From Pseudomonadota bacterium (lineage in GTDB: Bacteria > Pseudomonadota > Gammaproteobacteria > Pseudomonadales > Pseudohongiellaceae), in contig JAQCBT010000011.1 of NCBI GenBank assembly GCA_027621405.1, positions 100,808-164,807 on the forward strand: 64,000 nt of DNA, in the 5' to 3' direction. The notes under the pieces were generated by a model. It saw only the letters and a list, made by a program, of their open reading frames with translations. It ran no database searches and was not told the DNA's origin. Positions 44,068 through 53,586 of the stretch are shown here, piece after piece; within the stretch, counting starts at the first letter, position 1; each line of letters opens with the position of its first letter. The translations under genes and the position numbers were made by a program.

Positions 44068-46098
44068 TCAGGACGCCGTAGCTGGCTGCCAGTCCTTAAC
44101 TCTCACCTTCACGGTTTCCACATCATGCTTGCATACCCCAGAACGAGCGATCAGCTTGTAATCACAGATGTCGCAGCGCACACATTCCTTGAAGTCGATG
44201 TGCGGACCACGGATCGCGCCTGTTGGGCAGGCATGTTCACACACACTGCAGATATCACACTGTGGTACCCGCTTTATGCGCCAGGGAGAAATCAGGGATG
44301 TCACTCCCAGTGCTGCACCCAGCGGACAGGCGTAGCGGCAGTAGAAGCGCGGTATAAAGATGGCTCCAAACAGGAGTGCACCGGCGATTCCCCACAGCAG
44401 CATGGAACGGGAAATATAGAATACCGTACCGAAGGGCTCGAAATACTGGAACAGGCTCAGGTCGGCATAGGCGATAGCCATGATTACCAGGAACGCCAGG
44501 ATGCCATACTTCAGGTAGATGGCCTTGTCGTGCAGCCACTGGGGCACTTTCACCTGCCATTTCTTCGGCACGAACCGGGTTATGAAATCCTGCAGGGCGC
44601 CGAACGGACACAGTGAGGAACAGAAGATTCGCCCCCACAACAGCGTGGTCAGCACGGTAAACACGATGATGAGCAGCAGCGGTAAATCATTGAGGAACAG
44701 CGAAGGACCGAGCTTGATGCCATTGGTAATGTGTGACACCGAGACGAACCCACCATCCATCCAGCCCAGGTAGACCAGGGTTACCGCCAGAGTCGCCCAG
44801 CGTACGTATACATTCTTAAGCAGGAAGCCAGTCATTACCATGCCGCAGATAACGACGATCATGATGACTTCATCGATCGGGGCATCGTAGATCAATGTCG
44901 AGAGCAGACTGTCCTCTTCATAGTAGTCTTCTTCCTCTTCATCGATAAGAAGCAGATCCGCTGGAATAGTACCGCCCTCGGCCAGGGCCAAGGCCAGGGG
45001 AGGAACCTGGTATTCGATTTCATGAATACCTCCGAATTCCCCGACTTCGCCACCGGTGTTATAGAGAACCGTGAAAGGTTTAGCCAGATCGATCTCTGGC
45101 ATCAGCACAATGGCGCCTGCGAAACGCATACGCCCTTGAATCTTGCCGTAGTCAGCGCTCCCCGCGTATACGAATCGGCGACGCTCAACGGGATACACTT
45201 CCTCACCCTGCTTCACCGCCAGGCGCTCCTGCCGGAACGGTCGCGTGGAATCACCATCGACACCCACGAGCATAAGCTTGCCATCGCGGGAACGGTTGCT
45301 GGCATCGCGATCGGCGCGGGAATAGTCCTCTTCCCCCACCAGCAGAGTACCCAGGCCATCATGGCCCATGAAGGCCAGGGTGACTTCCAGGGTAGTCTCA
45401 TCGGGCTGCTTGATGGTCCATTCCTTGATCAGGCCGGAGTCGAGCATGTCTTCCCAGCTCTGCTCCTCGAACACCCGCAAGGCCACGGCGTCACCGCTGC
45501 TACTGGCGACAAACTCGGAATCCGGAAGGTAGGCACGGGCTACCCGGCGCGCAGCATCGCGGACGCCACGAGCCACAGCCCAGCTGGTGATAGTGGCACG
45601 GGAGATACCATCGATATCCCGACCCACCCGGAAATCTTCAACGATATTCTTGTCGGAGAACTGTTGGGGAAAATATTCGGAGTTAATGAAGTCGCCCCGA
45701 ATACTCTTGTAGGACTCTATATAATGCAGCACCTCGATACCGGTGATAGTACCCTGGGTATCGATGCCCACCAGCACATCTACAGGCGCGCTATAACCAA
45801 TTTCCTCTGGCGGCCAGTCCGGAGTCTCGAACAGGTAGCCCATTAGCTGGGATTCAGAACTGGAAGGATCGCGGCGATAGGCTCGGTAGACCGGGGGGTT
45901 TCCCTCCTTGGGAGAAAATGATTCTGCACCCCGCATCACGGAACGCATCATGTCCTCGGTTACTTCCAGGGGAGTCTGGGCAGCTGCCTGATGGGCAAAA
46001 AGGGAAACAGTAACAAATGCGGCGCTCAGTAGACCAGCTTGGATGCGTTGCACGAGCCTGACAGCATTTCTGTACGAATAGCAGTTTTTATACGACAT
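44068..46098 (-). CDS. NosR/NirI-like membrane flavo-iron-sulfur protein
   Basis: 676 residues. N-terminal signal, then a periplasmic FMN-binding domain whose flavinylation motif is DGISRATIT (163-171; Thr169 would carry covalent FMN via ApbE). An unassigned periplasmic region follows. Then come five or so membrane helices with CSSLCPFGALQDF and YRYACPLGAALG (NapH/NosR type), and a C-terminal domain with two ferredoxin-like clusters (CDICSVCEHACP and CVRCDICDY). NosR feeds electrons to nitrous oxide reductase, but no nos genes are here, so it probably links membrane quinol and periplasmic redox for another enzyme. The flavin-dependent dehydrogenase downstream on the same strand is the obvious partner. 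Confidence 0.88.
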   Translation of the reverse strand: MSYKNCYSYRNAVRLVQRIQAGLLSAAFVTVSLFAHQAAAQTPLEVTEDMMRSVMRGAESFSPKEGNPPVYRAYRRDPSSSESQLMGYLFETPDWPPEEIGYSAPVDVLVGIDTQGTITGIEVLHYIESYKSIRGDFINSEYFPQQFSDKNIVEDFRVGRDIDGISRATITSWAVARGVRDAARRVARAYLPDSEFVASSSGDAVALRVFEEQSWEDMLDSGLIKEWTIKQPDETTLEVTLAFMGHDGLGTLLVGEEDYSRADRDASNRSRDGKLMLVGVDGDSTRPFRQERLAVKQGEEVYPVERRRFVYAGSADYGKIQGRMRFAGAIVLMPEIDLAKPFTVLYNTGGEVGEFGGIHEIEYQVPPLALALAEGGTIPADLLLIDEEEEDYYEEDSLLSTLIYDAPIDEVIMIVVICGMVMTGFLLKNVYVRWATLAVTLVYLGWMDGGFVSVSHITNGIKLGPSLFLNDLPLLLIIVFTVLTTLLWGRIFCSSLCPFGALQDFITRFVPKKWQVKVPQWLHDKAIYLKYGILAFLVIMAIAYADLSLFQYFEPFGTVFYISRSMLLWGIAGALLFGAIFIPRFYCRYACPLGAALGVTSLISPWRIKRVPQCDICSVCEHACPTGAIRGPHIDFKECVRCDICDYKLIARSGVCKHDVETVKVRVKDWQPATAS

Positions 46099-46187
46099 TA
46101 TTAGTCTGCAGAAATCAGAAACTGGCCGTATCCTACACGTTTTTGGCAGTCAGGGTAAGCTGTAGCTGCCGCACCTCCAGGTACTGC

Positions 46188-46218
46188 AAAAACCCGGGAT
46201 CAGGGGCCTGATACCGGG
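46188..46218 (-). terminator. intrinsic terminator after the cyclase gene
   Basis: CCCGGGATCAGG / CCTGATACCGGG (46193-46204 and 46207-46218, one mismatch) with AAAAA at 46188-46192, a U-tract on the minus strand. It separates the cyclase gene from the NosR-like operon. Confidence 0.82.
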
Positions 46219-46249
46219 ACTTCTACAACAACGGCTCAGTGCACCTGGC

Positions 46250-47290
46250 CTAGAACGTGGCGTTAGCATTAAATGGGCTGGCGGTTCCTCCTTCGATGGG
46301 ATTGATCTGTATCGAGGTCATGAACTCCCAGCGACGCAAGCGCCGAGCCACCTCGGCCACGTCTTTCAGATAGCCGTTATCCACGATGGGTAGCCCCAGG
46401 TTTACCTGGGTCAGCTGGTGAATGGGACGGTTGATGCCTTCCACACCGGAGGGTTGCACATCATTGACCGCATCCCCAACCAGGATCGCCACATCCCGTT
46501 CCCGCAACCATGGCAATACCGATGCATGGAGCCCCGCTCCGCCTTGACCATATTGCCAGGGGCCTTCGGCATCCCGCTTGGCCCAGCGTCCGGTCCTGAC
46601 AAACAGGGCATCACCAGCACCGATGGTCACACCGGCAAATTCCTCCCAGGCCTCCAGGTCCGACACATAGATCGGTGTGCTCGGCTCGAGATAGTCCACG
46701 CCACGCATGAGGGGAATATCAACCAGCACCCCGCGGGTTATATAGGAAGTGCCCATCCTGTCGATGGCCAGGTCTTCACATCCCGTGGCTGTCAGGTTCT
46801 GGTCGTAACCATTGAATATCACATAGCGACCATCGATTTCGGTGCGGTAGTGGCACAGGGCATCGAGGTGCGACAGCATGCCATCGTGCAGTGAAAACTG
46901 GATCTCGTCGAGCGCGAAACTGGGTTCACCGGTGACCGGGTCCAGGCGACTCATCCAGTGGTCATAGGGGCCAAAGGTCTGGCTGTCGATAGTCTGTTCC
47001 GAAACCACGAAATGCTGCAGGGTTACGGTAATACCCTCGGTCACCAATGCCGCAGCGGCGCGGGTCTTCTCCGGTGTTATAAGGTTCAGGGTCCCGCGCT
47101 GATCCGACGGCCCCCAGCGCCCCCAGTTGGAGAGTTCCTGCTCCCAGTTGGCAAGCGTCTCCAGGGTAACGAGGACGGAAGGATCCTGGGTGGAGGGATG
47201 GGCCTCGAATTCCTGGGCACCGCCTTGCAGGCTATAGCTCAGGGCGAACAGGCACAGGATTGGGCGACAAGCAGATTGGAACCGGGACAT
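46250..47290 (-). CDS. exported cyclase-family (kynurenine formamidase-like) hydrolase
   Basis: 346 residues from ATG 47290 behind AGAGG; the frame extends 13 codons further without a signal. Signal peptide (LCLFALSYSLQGGAQ). Cyclase family (PF04199), which includes kynurenine formamidase and isatin hydrolase. The metal-binding motif HLDALCHY is at the expected place; GTSYITRGVLVDI and LFVRTGRW are also typical. Members hydrolyse cyclic or linear amides and use divalent metal. Export is less common. Substrate not evident. Monocistronic, with its own terminator. Confidence 0.88.
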   Translation of the reverse strand: MSRFQSACRPILCLFALSYSLQGGAQEFEAHPSTQDPSVLVTLETLANWEQELSNWGRWGPSDQRGTLNLITPEKTRAAAALVTEGITVTLQHFVVSEQTIDSQTFGPYDHWMSRLDPVTGEPSFALDEIQFSLHDGMLSHLDALCHYRTEIDGRYVIFNGYDQNLTATGCEDLAIDRMGTSYITRGVLVDIPLMRGVDYLEPSTPIYVSDLEAWEEFAGVTIGAGDALFVRTGRWAKRDAEGPWQYGQGGAGLHASVLPWLRERDVAILVGDAVNDVQPSGVEGINRPIHQLTQVNLGLPIVDNGYLKDVAEVARRLRRWEFMTSIQINPIEGGTASPFNANATF

Positions 47291-47472
47291 GACACACCTC
47301 TGTTGTTTTGGATTATGAGGTTGAGCCATCCCAGCTTAAGGCAATTCCCCTGCCCTGTAAAAGTACGGCACTGCCGAAATGAGACAAGGAAACGACTAAT
47401 TGCTAAGGTAGGCGCCATGCAGCCCGCAACTTTCAGCGCAACTACCTCATCCAACTGAATAAGGAACCAGAC

Positions 47473-48645
47473 ATGAGTCTTCGCCAGTCATTTATCGTTC
47501 TGCTCGGCAGCCTGCTGATTTGCAATCCTGTGTCTGCCGAAGAAGCAAGGCCGCGAGCGAGGGAGGCCGGGGTCGTGGTCGGTATCTTCGACACCGGCGC
47601 GAACAATGCCATCACCGATGTTGAAGGGGTATTGGTGGGACATGAGACGGTAATCAGGGGCGATGACATTCGTACCGGGGTAACTGCCATCATCCCGGCC
47701 CCGGGCAATCTCTACACCCATCCGATTCCCGCCTGGGTCCATGTGGGCAACGGCTATGGCAAGCTGATCGGCGAAACCCAGATCAGGGAATTTGGTGAGA
47801 TCGAGACGCCTATCCTGCTTACCTGCACTCTCTGCGTGTGGAGCGCAGCCAATGGGCTCAAGGAATGGATGTACGAGCAACCGGGCATGGGCGAGCACAC
47901 CCTGAACCCGGTGGTAGGAGAAACCAACGATTCCCGGGTCAATAATATGTGGGCCGATCCCGTGCAGCGGGATGAGGTTTACGCGGCCCTGGCCAATGCC
48001 CGCTCCGGTCCGGTAGCCGAAGGCAGTGTGGGCGCCGGCACCGGCACCCAGGCCTTTGGCTGGAAAGGTGGCATCGGCACCAGTTCCAGGGTACTCCCGG
48101 ATTCCCTGGGCGGCTATACCGTGGGAGTTCTGGTACAAACGAATTTTGGTGGCTATATGACGATCAATGGCGCACCAGTTGGACGGGAACTGGGCTCCTT
48201 TCCCTACCAGGGATCTGCTCGGCCCAGTGGTGATGAAGACCGGGAAGATGGATCCATCATGCTGGTGGTAGCTACCGATGCACCACTCAATCCCCGCAAC
48301 CTCGACCGGCTCGGACTGCGAGCGATCATGGGGCTTGCCCGCACCGGATCCTATGCCAGCAATGGTTCTGGCGATTACGTCATCGCCTTCTCTACTGATC
48401 CCGACGTACGCAAACCCCGGGAAAGTGACACCCCCGTGGCTACCGAGCAACTGGTTAATGCAGCCATGTCACCCCTGTTTGCTGCTACCGCAGAGGCCAC
48501 GGAAGAGGCCATTTACAATGCCATCTTCAAGGCCACTACGGTGACATCGTCACGCGGCACCCTGGAAGCTGTGCCCATGGACCGACTCATGGAAATTCTG
48601 GAGGAACACCGGGTACTGAATTGGGATGAGTCGGTGCCGCGCTAA
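47473..48645 (+). CDS. exported DmpA-type P1 aminopeptidase
   Basis: 390 residues. Sec signal cut near VSAEE. Family P1 (DmpA/BapA), autoprocessed N-terminal nucleophile hydrolases. The processing Gly-Ser site is EDGSIMLVVATDAP (nucleophile Ser261 after cleavage), matching Ser250 of DmpA. Also visible: NAITDVEGVLVGH at the start and GSVGAGTGTQAFGWKGGIGT. Relatives release N-terminal D-Ala or L-residues, or cleave beta-peptides. Periplasmic location would suit cell-wall or D-peptide turnover. Single gene, divergent from the exported cyclase. Confidence 0.92.
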   Translation: MSLRQSFIVLLGSLLICNPVSAEEARPRAREAGVVVGIFDTGANNAITDVEGVLVGHETVIRGDDIRTGVTAIIPAPGNLYTHPIPAWVHVGNGYGKLIGETQIREFGEIETPILLTCTLCVWSAANGLKEWMYEQPGMGEHTLNPVVGETNDSRVNNMWADPVQRDEVYAALANARSGPVAEGSVGAGTGTQAFGWKGGIGTSSRVLPDSLGGYTVGVLVQTNFGGYMTINGAPVGRELGSFPYQGSARPSGDEDREDGSIMLVVATDAPLNPRNLDRLGLRAIMGLARTGSYASNGSGDYVIAFSTDPDVRKPRESDTPVATEQLVNAAMSPLFAATAEATEEAIYNAIFKATTVTSSRGTLEAVPMDRLMEILEEHRVLNWDESVPR

Positions 48646-48798
48646 ATTCGGGACTCGGCTTTACACAGTGTCGATAAATTTTTAGTAGTTTTTATACAAA
48701 GTTGCTGTGGAAAATTCCCTGTATAGGCGCATCTGCTCACGAAAACACCGAGACAATCCCGATAAAAATGTAGCCAAATTACAGAATGCAAAATGTGC

Positions 48799-48826
48799 GT
48801 GACACTGCGTATGCAATCTGCATAAT
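48799..48826 (+). promoter_or_regulatory. promoter with overlapping palindromic operator
   Basis: GTGACA (48799-48804, 5 of 6 to TTGACA) and CATAAT (48821-48826, 5 of 6 to TATAAT) with a 16-base spacer. A perfect palindrome TATGCA-ATC-TGCATA (48810-48824) overlaps the spacer and -10, as an operator would. The predicted start site is within a base or two of the ATG at 48833, implying a leaderless or nearly leaderless mRNA. Confidence 0.5.
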
Positions 48827-48832
48827 ACGTCC

Positions 48833-49579
48833 ATGCAGCGTCTCCGTGGCCAGTTACCCTCCTCCCGCAGAACACCCCTGATACAACTCCCCCTGAATAA
48901 CCGTTCGGTCAGAAACCTGTTTCTCTGTATCGTCGTGGGCGCATTGAGCGGGAATGGTGCCTGGGCGCAGGATGAGGAAGTTGCTGGCGAAAAAATCGTT
49001 CACCTGCTCGATGAACCCCGTCACCGCCCAGTACGCCAGGAAGGTGACTTATACCTGCTGGATGTGCGCATCAAACCAGGCGATGAGTCCTTTCTCCACG
49101 TGCATGACCAGGCCATCCTGCTTACCTATATCAGTCTTGCCCGCGGACCACAGAATGGACGGGTTGCGGCTAACACCGACTACGCCTCCGAGCCCTTCAC
49201 CCACAAGGTAGGCAACGACGGGCCCGGGCTATTCCATATCATCGCCCTCGTGCACGACGGCTCGGGCACTCCTGCTTCCAGCAATGACTTGCCCAGCGGC
49301 ATGGGGATTGCGCCTGAGATAGAGAACAACTGGTTCCGTTCCTGGCGCTACGAATTAGCACCCGGCGAATCCACCGCCATGCAGAGCCACAGCAACCCCA
49401 CATTCATCGTTCTGGGCGGCGAAGGGGTCGCCCACGTAAGCCGGGAAGACGGCATCACCCGGGAGCTTGCCCATCCCGGAGACTGGGCCTGGAGGAAACC
49501 AGGCTCTACCTATCAACTCGCTAACGTAGGCGACAGCCAGGTCGTTATCATTGTCAATGAAGGCAGACTACAAGATTGA
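48833..49579 (+). CDS. exported bicupin-like protein
   Basis: 248 residues. Long basic leader (MQRLRGQLPSSRR) and a signal-type hydrophobic segment cut near GAWAQ. Two cupin-like halves: LDVRIKPGDESFLHVHDQA (His pair near 90) and YELAPGESTAMQSHSNPTF with GEGVAHVSRED. The histidines of both halves could bind metal. Function unassigned. No ribosome site precedes the ATG, and the promoter lies immediately upstream, which suggests leaderless translation; a downstream non-ATG start is possible but no good candidate exists before the signal core. Confidence 0.72.
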   Translation: MQRLRGQLPSSRRTPLIQLPLNNRSVRNLFLCIVVGALSGNGAWAQDEEVAGEKIVHLLDEPRHRPVRQEGDLYLLDVRIKPGDESFLHVHDQAILLTYISLARGPQNGRVAANTDYASEPFTHKVGNDGPGLFHIIALVHDGSGTPASSNDLPSGMGIAPEIENNWFRSWRYELAPGESTAMQSHSNPTFIVLGGEGVAHVSREDGITRELAHPGDWAWRKPGSTYQLANVGDSQVVIIVNEGRLQD

Positions 49580-49682
49580 ATCGACGAAGTACGAGAGACT
49601 GCACAGTCTCATGCCCGCTGCCCGATGTAAAAATACCAAGCCACAACCCACTCCCAAAACACTAACCTGACGAGCGAAGCCC

Positions 49683-51317
49683 ATGTCATCGCAAGCATTA
49701 TTGCAAGCTGAAGAAAGCTTTAAGCAACCAGACCTCACCGTTTACGGCATCGAAGAGGCCACTGTCATCCACCACAATCCCGATTACGAATTTCTTTTCG
49801 AGAAAGAAATGGATGTCACTCTGCAAGGCTATGAGCAGGGAACTCTCACCGAATCCGGCGCAGTGGCAGTCAATACCGGCGAATTCACCGGTCGCTCGCC
49901 AAAGGACAAGTACATCGTACGCGATGACTCCACGCGGGACACGGTGTGGTGGTCGGATCAGGGAGTGAACGACAACAAGCCTATCGGTGAAGTCGTGTGG
50001 CATGAACTGAAACACCTGGTCACCACGCAGCTGAGTGGCAAGGAGCTGTATGTCATCGATGCCTTCTGCGGCGCCAATGAGAACACACGCCTGAAGGTTC
50101 GCTTCATCACGGAGGTAGCCTGGCAGGCACACTTCGTGAAGAACATGTTCATTCGCCCCTCAGCTCAAGAGCTCGCCAGTTTCGAGCCAGACTTCGTCGT
50201 CATGAATGGCGCCAAGTACACCAATCCAAACTGGGAGAAGCAGGGCCTCAATTCAGAAAACTTCGTTGCCTTCAACCTCACCGAACGTATGCAGTTGATC
50301 GGTGGCACCTGGTACGGTGGCGAAATGAAGAAAGGCATGTTCTCGGTGATGAACTACCTGCTGCCCTTGCAGGGCATCGCCTCCATGCACTGTTCTGCCA
50401 ACATCGGGCGCGACGGTTCCACTGCAATCTTTTTTGGCCTGTCTGGCACAGGCAAGACGACTCTCTCTACCGATCCATTCAGGGCGCTGATTGGCGACGA
50501 TGAACATGGCTGGGATGATGAGGGTGTGTTCAACTTCGAAGGTGGCTGCTATGCCAAGACAATCAATCTGGACCCGGAGAGTGAGCCAGATATCTTCAAT
50601 GCGATTCGCCGGGATGCGCTGCTGGAAAACGTCGCCGTGGACGAACACGGACAGATCGATTTCGAAGATAACTCCCGCACCGAAAATACCCGGGTGAGCT
50701 ATCCCATCTACCACATCGACAACATCGTGGAACCTGTTTCCAAGGGTGGTCACGCGAAACAGGTCATCTTCCTGACCGCGGACGCCTTCGGTGTGATGCC
50801 CCCGGTAGCTAAACTCACGCCGGAACAGACCCAGTATCACTTCCTGTCTGGATTTACTGCAAAGCTGGCAGGAACAGAACGGGGTGTGGACAAACCCACG
50901 CCAACATTCTCCAGTTGTTTCGGTGCCGCCTTCCTTACCCTGCATCCGAGTCGCTATGCGGAGGTATTGGTAAAACGCATGGAGGCCGCCGGCTCCAGCG
51001 CCTACCTGGTCAACACTGGCTGGAATGGCAGCGGCGAGCGCATCTCCATCAAGGCGACCCGCGCCATCATCGATGCCATTCTCAATGGCAGCATCGAGGA
51101 TAGCGAGATGATCCAGCTTCCCTATTTCAACCTGGCCATTCCAACGACACTGGCCGGTGTTGATTCTGCGTTACTGGATCCCAGGAATACCTATGCCGAT
51201 CCGGCAGAGTGGGAAGGCAAAGCCAGGGAACTGGCGGCGTTGTTTATCCAGAACTTCGAGAAATTCACCGACGATCCTGCTGCCGCAGAACTGGTGAAAG
51301 CGGGACCGACACTGTAG
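49683..51317 (+). CDS. pckA: phosphoenolpyruvate carboxykinase (ATP)
   Basis: 544 residues. Converts oxaloacetate and ATP to PEP, CO2 and ADP, the first step of gluconeogenesis. Motifs: [17 protein letters not shown] near residue 65, the kinase-1a P-loop [14 protein letters not shown], kinase-2 and metal site IGDDEHGW, and ARG-loop [17 protein letters not shown]. Standard length for bacterial ATP-type enzymes. Followed by a terminator and a palindromic repeat. In an organism oxidising organic acids and amino acids it would be the main route to sugars. Confidence 0.97.
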   Translation: MSSQALLQAEESFKQPDLTVYGIEEATVIHHNPDYEFLFEKEMDVTLQGYEQGTLTESGAVAVNTGEFTGRSPKDKYIVRDDSTRDTVWWSDQGVNDNKPIGEVVWHELKHLVTTQLSGKELYVIDAFCGANENTRLKVRFITEVAWQAHFVKNMFIRPSAQELASFEPDFVVMNGAKYTNPNWEKQGLNSENFVAFNLTERMQLIGGTWYGGEMKKGMFSVMNYLLPLQGIASMHCSANIGRDGSTAIFFGLSGTGKTTLSTDPFRALIGDDEHGWDDEGVFNFEGGCYAKTINLDPESEPDIFNAIRRDALLENVAVDEHGQIDFEDNSRTENTRVSYPIYHIDNIVEPVSKGGHAKQVIFLTADAFGVMPPVAKLTPEQTQYHFLSGFTAKLAGTERGVDKPTPTFSSCFGAAFLTLHPSRYAEVLVKRMEAAGSSAYLVNTGWNGSGERISIKATRAIIDAILNGSIEDSEMIQLPYFNLAIPTTLAGVDSALLDPRNTYADPAEWEGKARELAALFIQNFEKFTDDPAAAELVKAGPTL

Positions 51318-51329
51318 TCAAAAGCAGAA

Positions 51330-51354
51330 GCGAAGAGATTCTTCGCAGATTTTT
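51330..51354 (+). terminator. intrinsic terminator after pckA
   Basis: GCGAAGA (51330-51336) / TCTTCGC (51340-51346) with a 3-base loop, then AGATTTTT. Confidence 0.75.
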
Positions 51355-51420
51355 GGTAAAGGCTGATTCCGTTTTTGGCCATGTTGGTTCGCGCCCTCGA
51401 AAGGGGCGGCGAGAAGATAG

Positions 51421-51482
51421 GCAAAAAAAATAGGGACAGATTTATTTTTTAAAAAAAAATAAATCTGTCCCTATTTTTTTGC
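51421..51482. repeat. 62-bp palindrome, copy 2 of the two-copy element
   Basis: Arms 51433-51450 (GGGACAGATTTATTTTTT) and 51454-51471 pair perfectly. A-runs and T-runs on the outside extend symmetry to GC...GC ends. Core is the same as at 4115-4155, differing only in the central A/T run. Downstream of pckA, in a convergent intergenic region with two ordinary terminators on either side. Confidence 0.85.
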
Positions 51483-51520
51483 TATTTTTTGTTACAGCTC
51501 CCGGGAATCCACGAGAATAA

Positions 51521-51547
51521 AAAAAGGCGGCCAATGGCCGCCTTTTT
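51521..51547. terminator. bidirectional intrinsic terminator
   Basis: GGCGGCC (51526-51532) / GGCCGCC (51536-51542), flanked by AAAAA and TTTTT. It ends the PQQ dehydrogenase gene on the minus strand. Confidence 0.9.
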
Positions 51548-51564
51548 CGTTTTCAGCTGACTCT

Positions 51565-53586
51565 CTAGTGAGCCGCGCCACCCGCGTCCTGCGCAGCAGG
51601 CAATGCCATTGCGGTCAGGGTCGAACCCGTCTGCAGCATGATGTACTGGTGTCCGTCGTGGACCCAACTGCTCATGCCGTAGTTGGAACGGGCTGGCGCT
51701 TCGATCTCGGCAAGAATCTCGCCGGTATCCTTGTCCAGAGCCCACAGCATAGGTGTGCCATCGGAGGCCTGGTCGGAGTACACCAGCATGGTAGGAGTTA
51801 CCACCATGGGTACCAGGGCGCCGGTACCGGTATTCCCGTAAGTGCTTTCCGGCACACCGGCGCGCTCGAAGGCATCCTTGTAGCGCTGAGGCGTTTCACC
51901 AGTCGGGATAGTGAACTTCTTCTCGCCCGTATCCATGTCGTAGCCGACGATGGTGCTATAGGGTGGTTTCCAGATAGGCAATCCGCTCGGATGACGCGGT
52001 GGTCTGGCGGTAGCTCCGGGTACACCGTTTGCGTACAAAGCCGTGGTCACACCAGTCGAATTCGGGAACAGCAAATCTGCTTCTTCTCCGGGAATCAGTC
52101 GCAGTGCGAAGCAGGCTGTGTGCTCAGACACATAGAACGTGTTCGTTACTGGGTCAGCAACAGGCGGTGAGGTGATATTCACACCGCCGGAACCTCCCGG
52201 GCAGTTCATGGCAGCGTATTTACCCATGAGGTTATCGGCATGGATCGGTGGGTTAAACAAACCACCCATCACATAGTCTTCCATGGCCGCCAGGGATTGC
52301 TCCTTCAACTCTGGCGTGAAGTCCAGCAGGTCATCTTCACTGATGCCTTGCAGGGAATAGGCTTCCGGCCAGGTCACGTGAGGCTGGGTTGGTGACAATA
52401 CTTCACCTGGCACTATCGAAGGTGGTACGGGACGATCTTCGATTGGCCAAACGGGCTCACCGGTCAGGCGGTTGAAGGTATACAGCCAGCCTTGCTTGGT
52501 GGCCTGTACTACGGCCGGTATTTCACGACCATCCACGGTGAGATCCATCAGTACGGGAGCCGTGGGCGTGTCAAAGTTCCAGATTTCGTGTTTCACGAAC
52601 TGGAAATGCCACTCTCTTTCCCCGGTCGATGCATTGAGTGCAATGATACTGGCACCATACAGATTGTCGCCGGGACGGAAACCACCGTAGTAGTCAATGG
52701 TGGCGCTATTGGTTGGAATATAAACCAGATCGTTTTCCGGGTCGGCTGACAGCGGTGCCCAGGAAGATACATCACCCGTCCATTCCCAGGCATCGTTTTC
52801 CCAGGTTTCGTGGCCGTATTCGCCCGGCTTGGGGATCACGTTGAACTTCCACTTGAACTCACCGGTACGCAGGTCGTAGCCAAGAATGTCACCTGGCACG
52901 TTCTCGATGCGAGCCTGGTGATAACCCTGCTCGGCAGAGTTGCCCACCACGATAGTGTCGTTGACCACAATCGGTGGAGAGGAAGAAGTGATGTAGCCCA
53001 CTTCCAGCGGAATACCCTCATAAGGATCATAGGGATGCCCCAGATCCTTCAGCATGTCCACCACGCCACTCTTTGGAAAACCCTCAACCGGTACGGGTGT
53101 TCCCCAGTCTTCCAGCGGGACACCAGTCTTGGCGTCCAGGGCTGTCAGGAAGAAACCGGGCGACACGATGATGACCACGCCGCGACCATCGATGTAGCCA
53201 AAGGCCACGCCCTTGCCGTAGTCGGCGCGCATGGAGTATTCGGCGCGCGGGGTCTTGGGCTCGCGATAGGACCAGACAGTCTCCCCGGTCTTTGGATCAA
53301 TGGCGATCACGTGGCGGTTATAGCCCGCCACGGTATACAGCAGGCCATCGATATAGGAAGGCGTGGACCGACCACTCACAGCACCAAAGCTGGCGCCGTC
53401 CCATTCCCAGGCCACTTCCAGTTCCCGAAAGTTTTCCGGGCCCAGTTCGTCGGCAGGGGTATAACGGGTATGGGCATAGTCATTGCCCAAAGTAAACCAC
53501 TCAACACTGTCTTGGGCGCTCGCTGCCAGCGGGCTGACAATGATAAGGAGAGCCAATAATAGCCTCCTAAAATCAAGAGCTTGCAT
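51565..53586 (-). CDS. exported PQQ-binding beta-propeller dehydrogenase, soluble GDH-like
   Basis: 673 residues with a Sec signal (cut near ASAQD) and no membrane helices beyond it. Eight-bladed quinoprotein propeller of the glucose/quinate dehydrogenase type: tryptophan-docking repeats such as AIDPKTGETVWSYR, ALNASTGEREWHFQFV and ALDKDTGEILAEI, and HEIWNFDTPTAPVLMDL near the active-site region. Unlike membrane GDH it lacks the N-terminal membrane anchor. Expected reaction is PQQ-linked oxidation of a sugar or alcohol in the periplasm. It is separated by 170 bases from the next upstream same-strand gene and ends at a terminator. It is one of three PQQ-type enzymes in this window. Confidence 0.88.
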   Translation of the reverse strand: MQALDFRRLLLALLIIVSPLAASAQDSVEWFTLGNDYAHTRYTPADELGPENFRELEVAWEWDGASFGAVSGRSTPSYIDGLLYTVAGYNRHVIAIDPKTGETVWSYREPKTPRAEYSMRADYGKGVAFGYIDGRGVVIIVSPGFFLTALDAKTGVPLEDWGTPVPVEGFPKSGVVDMLKDLGHPYDPYEGIPLEVGYITSSSPPIVVNDTIVVGNSAEQGYHQARIENVPGDILGYDLRTGEFKWKFNVIPKPGEYGHETWENDAWEWTGDVSSWAPLSADPENDLVYIPTNSATIDYYGGFRPGDNLYGASIIALNASTGEREWHFQFVKHEIWNFDTPTAPVLMDLTVDGREIPAVVQATKQGWLYTFNRLTGEPVWPIEDRPVPPSIVPGEVLSPTQPHVTWPEAYSLQGISEDDLLDFTPELKEQSLAAMEDYVMGGLFNPPIHADNLMGKYAAMNCPGGSGGVNITSPPVADPVTNTFYVSEHTACFALRLIPGEEADLLFPNSTGVTTALYANGVPGATARPPRHPSGLPIWKPPYSTIVGYDMDTGEKKFTIPTGETPQRYKDAFERAGVPESTYGNTGTGALVPMVVTPTMLVYSDQASDGTPMLWALDKDTGEILAEIEAPARSNYGMSSWVHDGHQYIMLQTGSTLTAMALPAAQDAGGAAH

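Noticed and set aside
44068..46098. Nitrous oxide reduction operon suggested by the NosR-like gene
   Set aside because: No nosZ, nosD, nosF, nosY or nosL gene nearby. The family is broader than NosR.
47488..48450. Long minus-strand frame opposite the DmpA-type gene
   Set aside because: The plus-strand gene has clear P1-peptidase motifs; this frame has none.
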